This document shows, in pieces, positions 7,029 through 9,825 of a stretch of DNA of 9,825 bases; positions within the stretch are counted from its first letter, which is position 1, and each line of letters opens with the position of its first letter. The translations under genes and the position numbers were made by a program. The notes beneath the pieces are model-generated. The model saw nothing but the letters and a program-made list of their open reading frames with translations, was not told the origin of the DNA and did not search any database. Source of the stretch: Flavobacteriales bacterium UBA2426 (lineage in GTDB: Bacteria > Bacteroidota > Bacteroidia > Flavobacteriales_F > PHOS-HE28). The stretch lies in assembly GCA_002342985.1 (NCBI GenBank), contig DDRC01000200.1, forward strand, positions 1 to 9,825, in the 5' to 3' direction.

Positions 7029-7768
7029 AGGGCACGGACTTCGACCAGGACCAGTTCAGTGAGGCCTATCCGCCCGGCATCGAGCGCACTTGGTGGCAGA
7101 TCGCGCGCAAGGCGGTAGTGGCCCGCGCCTTCGAGCGCTCCGTGCCGCGCACGGAGCGCATCCTGGAGGTGGGCTGCGGCACCGGCATCGTCACGCACCA
7201 CCTGAGGGCCTGCGGCTGGGAGGCCAAGGGCGTTGAGCTGGGCACTCCCCGCCAGGGGATCCATGCGGCGGAGCACCTGATGCTGGGCGCTGATGCCACG
7301 GCGCTGCCGGCGGACTTCCGGGCAGGCATCACGGTGCTGGCGCTCTTCGATGTGATCGAGCACATCGCCGATGCGCCGGGGTTCCTGCGCGGGCTTCTGG
7401 CGGCCTATCCGAATGCGCGCACCGTGGTGGTGACCGTGCCGGCCCGCCAAGAACTGTGGACCACCTTCGACGACCACTTCGGCCACTTCCGCCGCTATGA
7501 CCGGCCCTTGCTGCAGCAGGAACTCGAGGCGGCGGGCCTGTCGCCGGAATGGAGCGCCTACTTCTTCCACGGACTCTATGCGGCCATTGCCCTGAACAAC
7601 GCGCTGCGCGGGCGGAAGCGCAATGTGCGGTTCCATGCGCCGGCACCAGGGGCGGCCAGCGCCGCGCACAACGCCATCGGGAGGCTCTTCGCACTGGAAG
7701 CCGCGGTGCTGCCCGGCGGCCTCGCCGGATCGAGCATCATCGCCGTGGCCCGGCGCGCCCAATCCTGA
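7025..7768 (+). CDS. Class I SAM-dependent methyltransferase (third of three)
   Basis: This 247-residue protein carries motif I ILEVGCGTGIVT (46-57), an acidic VEL (70-72) for the cofactor ribose, LFDVIEHIADAP (107-118) and VVVTVPARQELW (134-145). It then has HFGHFRRYDR (151-160), a block common in methyltransferases where it precedes the substrate lid (compare FGHYRRY). The C-terminus is Ala-rich with a weakly hydrophobic stretch (about 218-242) that may lie on a membrane but is not a convincing helix. The start is fixed by an ATGA overlap with the previous gene and a GGAGG 5 nt upstream; the frame is open further upstream only as read-through of another frame. The acceptor is unknown. Sitting between two other methyltransferases and an amidotransferase, it is probably part of a sugar- or glycan-modification pathway. 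Confidence 0.85.
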   Translation: MKGTDFDQDQFSEAYPPGIERTWWQIARKAVVARAFERSVPRTERILEVGCGTGIVTHHLRACGWEAKGVELGTPRQGIHAAEHLMLGADATALPADFRAGITVLALFDVIEHIADAPGFLRGLLAAYPNARTVVVTVPARQELWTTFDDHFGHFRRYDRPLLQQELEAAGLSPEWSAYFFHGLYAAIALNNALRGRKRNVRFHAPAPGAASAAHNAIGRLFALEAAVLPGGLAGSSIIAVARRAQS

Positions 7769-7774
7769 ACGCGG

Positions 7775-9655
7775 ATGTGCGGCATCGCCGGATTCCAAGG
7801 CAGCGGAGGGCTGGAGGATGCCCGCCGCATGATCGCGCGCATCGCCTACCGCGGACCGGACCTGCAGGAGGCCGTGATGGTCGGCGCGACGGGTCTGGCA
7901 CATGCCAGGCTGAGCATCATCGACCTGAGCCATGGGGCCGACCAGCCCATGCGCGATGACGAGGGGCGGCTCACCATCATCTTCAACGGCGAGATCTACA
8001 ACTACCGCGCGCTGCGCGATGCACTGGCGGCGAAGGGGCGCGTGTTCCGCACGGCCTCCGACACCGAGGTGCTGCTGCACCTCTACGCAGAGCATGGCGA
8101 AGCGATGCTGCCCCTGCTCAATGGCATGTGGGCCTTCGCCATCCACGATGCCCGGGACGGCAGCCTCTTCCTGGCGCGGGACCGCATGGGCAAGAAGCCC
8201 CTGCACTACGCCGAGGCGCCTGGCGCATTCGTGTTCGGAAGCGAGCTGAAGGCGGTGCTCGCGCACCCAGCGGTGGACGCCCGCTTGGACCTGCATGCGC
8301 TCAACCAATACCTCACCTTCGAGTACGTGCCCACGCCACGCAGCATCGCGAGCGGCGTGCGGAAGCTGAGGCCGGGCCATTGCATGAGAGTGCTCGAGGG
8401 GCGTGTGGCCTGGGAGCGGCCCTACTGGACGCCTCGGTTCACCAAGGCTCCGCTCTCCGAGGCCGAGGCCATGGCCCGGCTGGACGAGGCGCTGCTGAAG
8501 GCTACCGAGCGCCGGCTCATGAGCGATGTGCCGCTGGGTGTCTTCCTGAGCGGCGGGCTGGACAGCAGCACCGTGGCCTACTACGCGCAGCGCAGCAGCA
8601 CCAGCCGCATCAAGACCTTTTCCATCGGGTTCGAGGAGAAGAGTTATGACGAGAGCAGCCAAGCCCGGCTGGTGGCAGATCACCTGGGCACCGAGCACCA
8701 TGCACAGGTCCTCACCGAGCAGGACAGCCTGGACCTTATCGCGCCGCTCTATGCCACGCTGGACGAGCCCTTCGCCGATGCGTCGCTCATCCCCACGCAC
8801 CTGCTCAGCCGCTTCGCCCGCCAGCAGGTGACCGTGGCGCTGGGGGGCGATGGCAGCGACGAGTTGCTGGCGGGCTACCCCACATTCGTCGCCGACCGGT
8901 ACCGCCGCCTCATGGCCGCCCTGCCCCATGGCCTGATGCGGTTGCTGCAACGCGCCTCAGGGCTGCTGCCCGTGAGCGACCGCAACATCAGCCTCGACTT
9001 CAAGGTGAGGCAGTTCCTGCGCGGCTTCGGCCAAGGGCCGCAGCATGTGCATACGCTGTGGCTGGGCAGCTTCACGCCACAGGAGAAGCAGGAGCTGTTC
9101 ACCCGCGAGGCGCGGGCTGAGCTTGGATCGGCCACCGGGCTGGAGCCGATCGATGCGCTCCTGAGCGAACGGGGCGGCAAGGACGGTCCGCTGGATTCCA
9201 CGATCCTCATCTACCTGCTCACTTACCTGCTCGACGACATCCTGGTGAAGGTGGACCGCGCCAGCATGTACACGTCACTGGAGGTGCGGGCGCCCTTCAT
9301 GGACGTAGAGGTTGTGGAGCTGCTGAACAGCCTGCCCGATTCGGCCAAGCGTCCCTGGAGCGGCGGCAAATGGCTGCTGAAGCAGGTCATGCGCGGCAAG
9401 ATCCCCGACGCCATCATCGACCGGCCGAAGAAGGGCTTCGGCATCCCGCTCAGCGACTGGCTGCGCCGGCCGCTGCGCCCTTTGTGCGAGGACCTGCTCT
9501 CCGCGGATGCGCTGCGACGCGACGGCCTCTTCGATCCCGCCCATGTGGAGCGCCTGAAGCAGGAGCACTTCGCCAGGCGGGCCAACCACCGCAAGCTGCT
9601 CTGGACGCTGATGGTCTTCCAGCTCTGGCGGCGAAACCAGGGCGCAGGGCTCTGA
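7775..9655 (+). CDS. asnB: Asparagine synthase (glutamine-hydrolysing) family amidotransferase
   Basis: This 626-residue two-domain enzyme has the usual AsnB length. The N-terminal Ntn glutaminase starts with the catalytic Cys2 (MCGIAGF) and shows RGPD (26-29), HARLSIID (43-50), NGEIYN (71-76) and SDTE (95-98). The synthetase domain has the PP-loop FLSGGLDSS (257-265), LGGDGSDELLAGYP (356-369), VKVDRASMY (491-499) and SLEVRAPFMD (501-510), so both active sites look intact. The reaction is ATP-dependent amide transfer from glutamine to a carboxylate; aspartate is the classical substrate. Homologues in surface-glycan loci (WbpS-type) are thought to amidate uronic-acid sugars, which would fit this neighbourhood and the nearby epimerase. 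One deviation is Glu32 where many family members have Gly (RGPDxxG). ATG at 7775 is required to expose Cys2. The gene follows the third methyltransferase by 6 nt and ends the operon. Confidence 0.93.
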   Translation: MCGIAGFQGSGGLEDARRMIARIAYRGPDLQEAVMVGATGLAHARLSIIDLSHGADQPMRDDEGRLTIIFNGEIYNYRALRDALAAKGRVFRTASDTEVLLHLYAEHGEAMLPLLNGMWAFAIHDARDGSLFLARDRMGKKPLHYAEAPGAFVFGSELKAVLAHPAVDARLDLHALNQYLTFEYVPTPRSIASGVRKLRPGHCMRVLEGRVAWERPYWTPRFTKAPLSEAEAMARLDEALLKATERRLMSDVPLGVFLSGGLDSSTVAYYAQRSSTSRIKTFSIGFEEKSYDESSQARLVADHLGTEHHAQVLTEQDSLDLIAPLYATLDEPFADASLIPTHLLSRFARQQVTVALGGDGSDELLAGYPTFVADRYRRLMAALPHGLMRLLQRASGLLPVSDRNISLDFKVRQFLRGFGQGPQHVHTLWLGSFTPQEKQELFTREARAELGSATGLEPIDALLSERGGKDGPLDSTILIYLLTYLLDDILVKVDRASMYTSLEVRAPFMDVEVVELLNSLPDSAKRPWSGGKWLLKQVMRGKIPDAIIDRPKKGFGIPLSDWLRRPLRPLCEDLLSADALRRDGLFDPAHVERLKQEHFARRANHRKLLWTLMVFQLWRRNQGAGL

Positions 9656-9739
9656 GGGCCCCTGAACCGGCACGCTTCTCGCGTGTACGGCATCGCACCG
9701 GTCCTACCGGATACCTTCACCCGAGCAAACCCGACCGCC

Positions 9740-9825
9740 ATGCGCACTGCATCGCTCTTCCTCTCCTGCACACTCCTCACCGCACTGTCCGCTGCCGACG
9801 GCGAGAAAGCCATCCCCAGCAAGGT
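9740..9825 (+). CDS. N-terminus of a secreted protein, 3' truncated by window
   Basis: Only 28 codons are visible. A short basic start (Arg2) is followed by a hydrophobic stretch (about 4-16) and Ala-Leu-Ser-Ala-Ala, a good signal peptidase I site around residues 18-19, so the product is probably exported to the periplasm or outer membrane. Cys10 does not sit in a lipobox. The mature start reads DGEKAIPSKV. I recall similar starts (K-x-x-SK[IV] before a VTVFLxGAQV block) in DUF4139/MuiA-like proteins of Bacteroidota, but the diagnostic block lies beyond the edge, so this is only a guess. There is no Shine-Dalgarno. The 84-bp gap from the preceding operon contains a small CCGGT/ACCGG hairpin (9698-9710) and no clear promoter. 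Confidence 0.5.
   Translation, partial: MRTASLFLSCTLLTALSAADGEKAIPSK

Noticed and set aside
6968..8950. A 660-codon minus-strand open frame opposite the third methyltransferase and the asparagine synthase gene
   Set aside because: It mirrors two conserved genes, has a His/Gln/Arg/Gly-rich composition without motifs, and would require full antisense overlap.
9698..9710. CCGGT-CCT-ACCGG hairpin after the operon
   Set aside because: The stem is only 5 bp with no T-tract after it, which is too weak to call a terminator in GC-rich DNA.
9712..9719. TACCTTCA as a possible TAnnTTTG promoter box before the last gene
   Set aside because: It matches only four of six fixed positions, has no TTTG at the right distance upstream, and the surroundings are not AT-rich.
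9740..9825. Lipoprotein signal with Cys10 in the last gene
   Set aside because: The residues before Cys10 (Phe-Leu-Ser) do not fit a lipobox and the Cys lies too close to the N-terminus.

Overview
The window is clearly GC-rich and gene-dense, with no rRNA, tRNA, CRISPR array, transposase or other mobile-element signature seen. It looks like chromosomal DNA of a Gram-negative environmental bacterium. Most start codons have no Shine-Dalgarno sequence. One promoter-like box (TTTATTTG) resembles the Bacteroidota -7 element, so a high-GC Bacteroidota member is my best guess, but the phylum is not proven by this sequence.

Layout. (1) Positions 1-2040, + strand: the C-terminal part of a long coiled-coil SMC-like ATPase whose head resembles MukB/MksB; its N-terminus and any kleisin/KITE partners lie beyond the left edge. 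(2) Positions 2064-3050, - strand, convergent with (1) and only 23 bp from it: an extended-SDR nucleotide-sugar epimerase of the UDP-glucuronate 4-epimerase type. (3) Positions 3051-3240: a divergent control region with an AT-rich island flanked by a perfect 12-bp direct repeat. (4) Positions 3241-9655, + strand: a tight six-gene run. It encodes a GT-C (PMT/ArnT-like) membrane glycosyltransferase, a GT2 polyprenyl-phosphate glycosyltransferase (GtrB/ArnC/DPM-like), three consecutive class I SAM-dependent methyltransferases, and an asparagine synthase-type glutamine amidotransferase. Junctions are a 4-nt gap, a 1-nt overlap, two 4-nt ATGA overlaps and a 6-nt gap, so this is almost certainly one operon. 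(5) Position 9740 to the right edge: the first 28 codons of a secreted protein with a signal peptide.

How the genes may work together (inference). The GT2 enzyme would load a sugar on a polyprenyl phosphate at the cytoplasmic face. The GT-C enzyme would transfer a lipid-linked sugar at the periplasmic face. The methyltransferases and the amidotransferase would decorate the sugar or glycan, and the divergent epimerase would supply a uronic-acid nucleotide sugar. No flippase, polymerase or second cytosolic glycosyltransferase is visible. The operon therefore looks more like a glycan-decoration or protein-glycosylation module than a full polysaccharide locus, unless the rest lies elsewhere.
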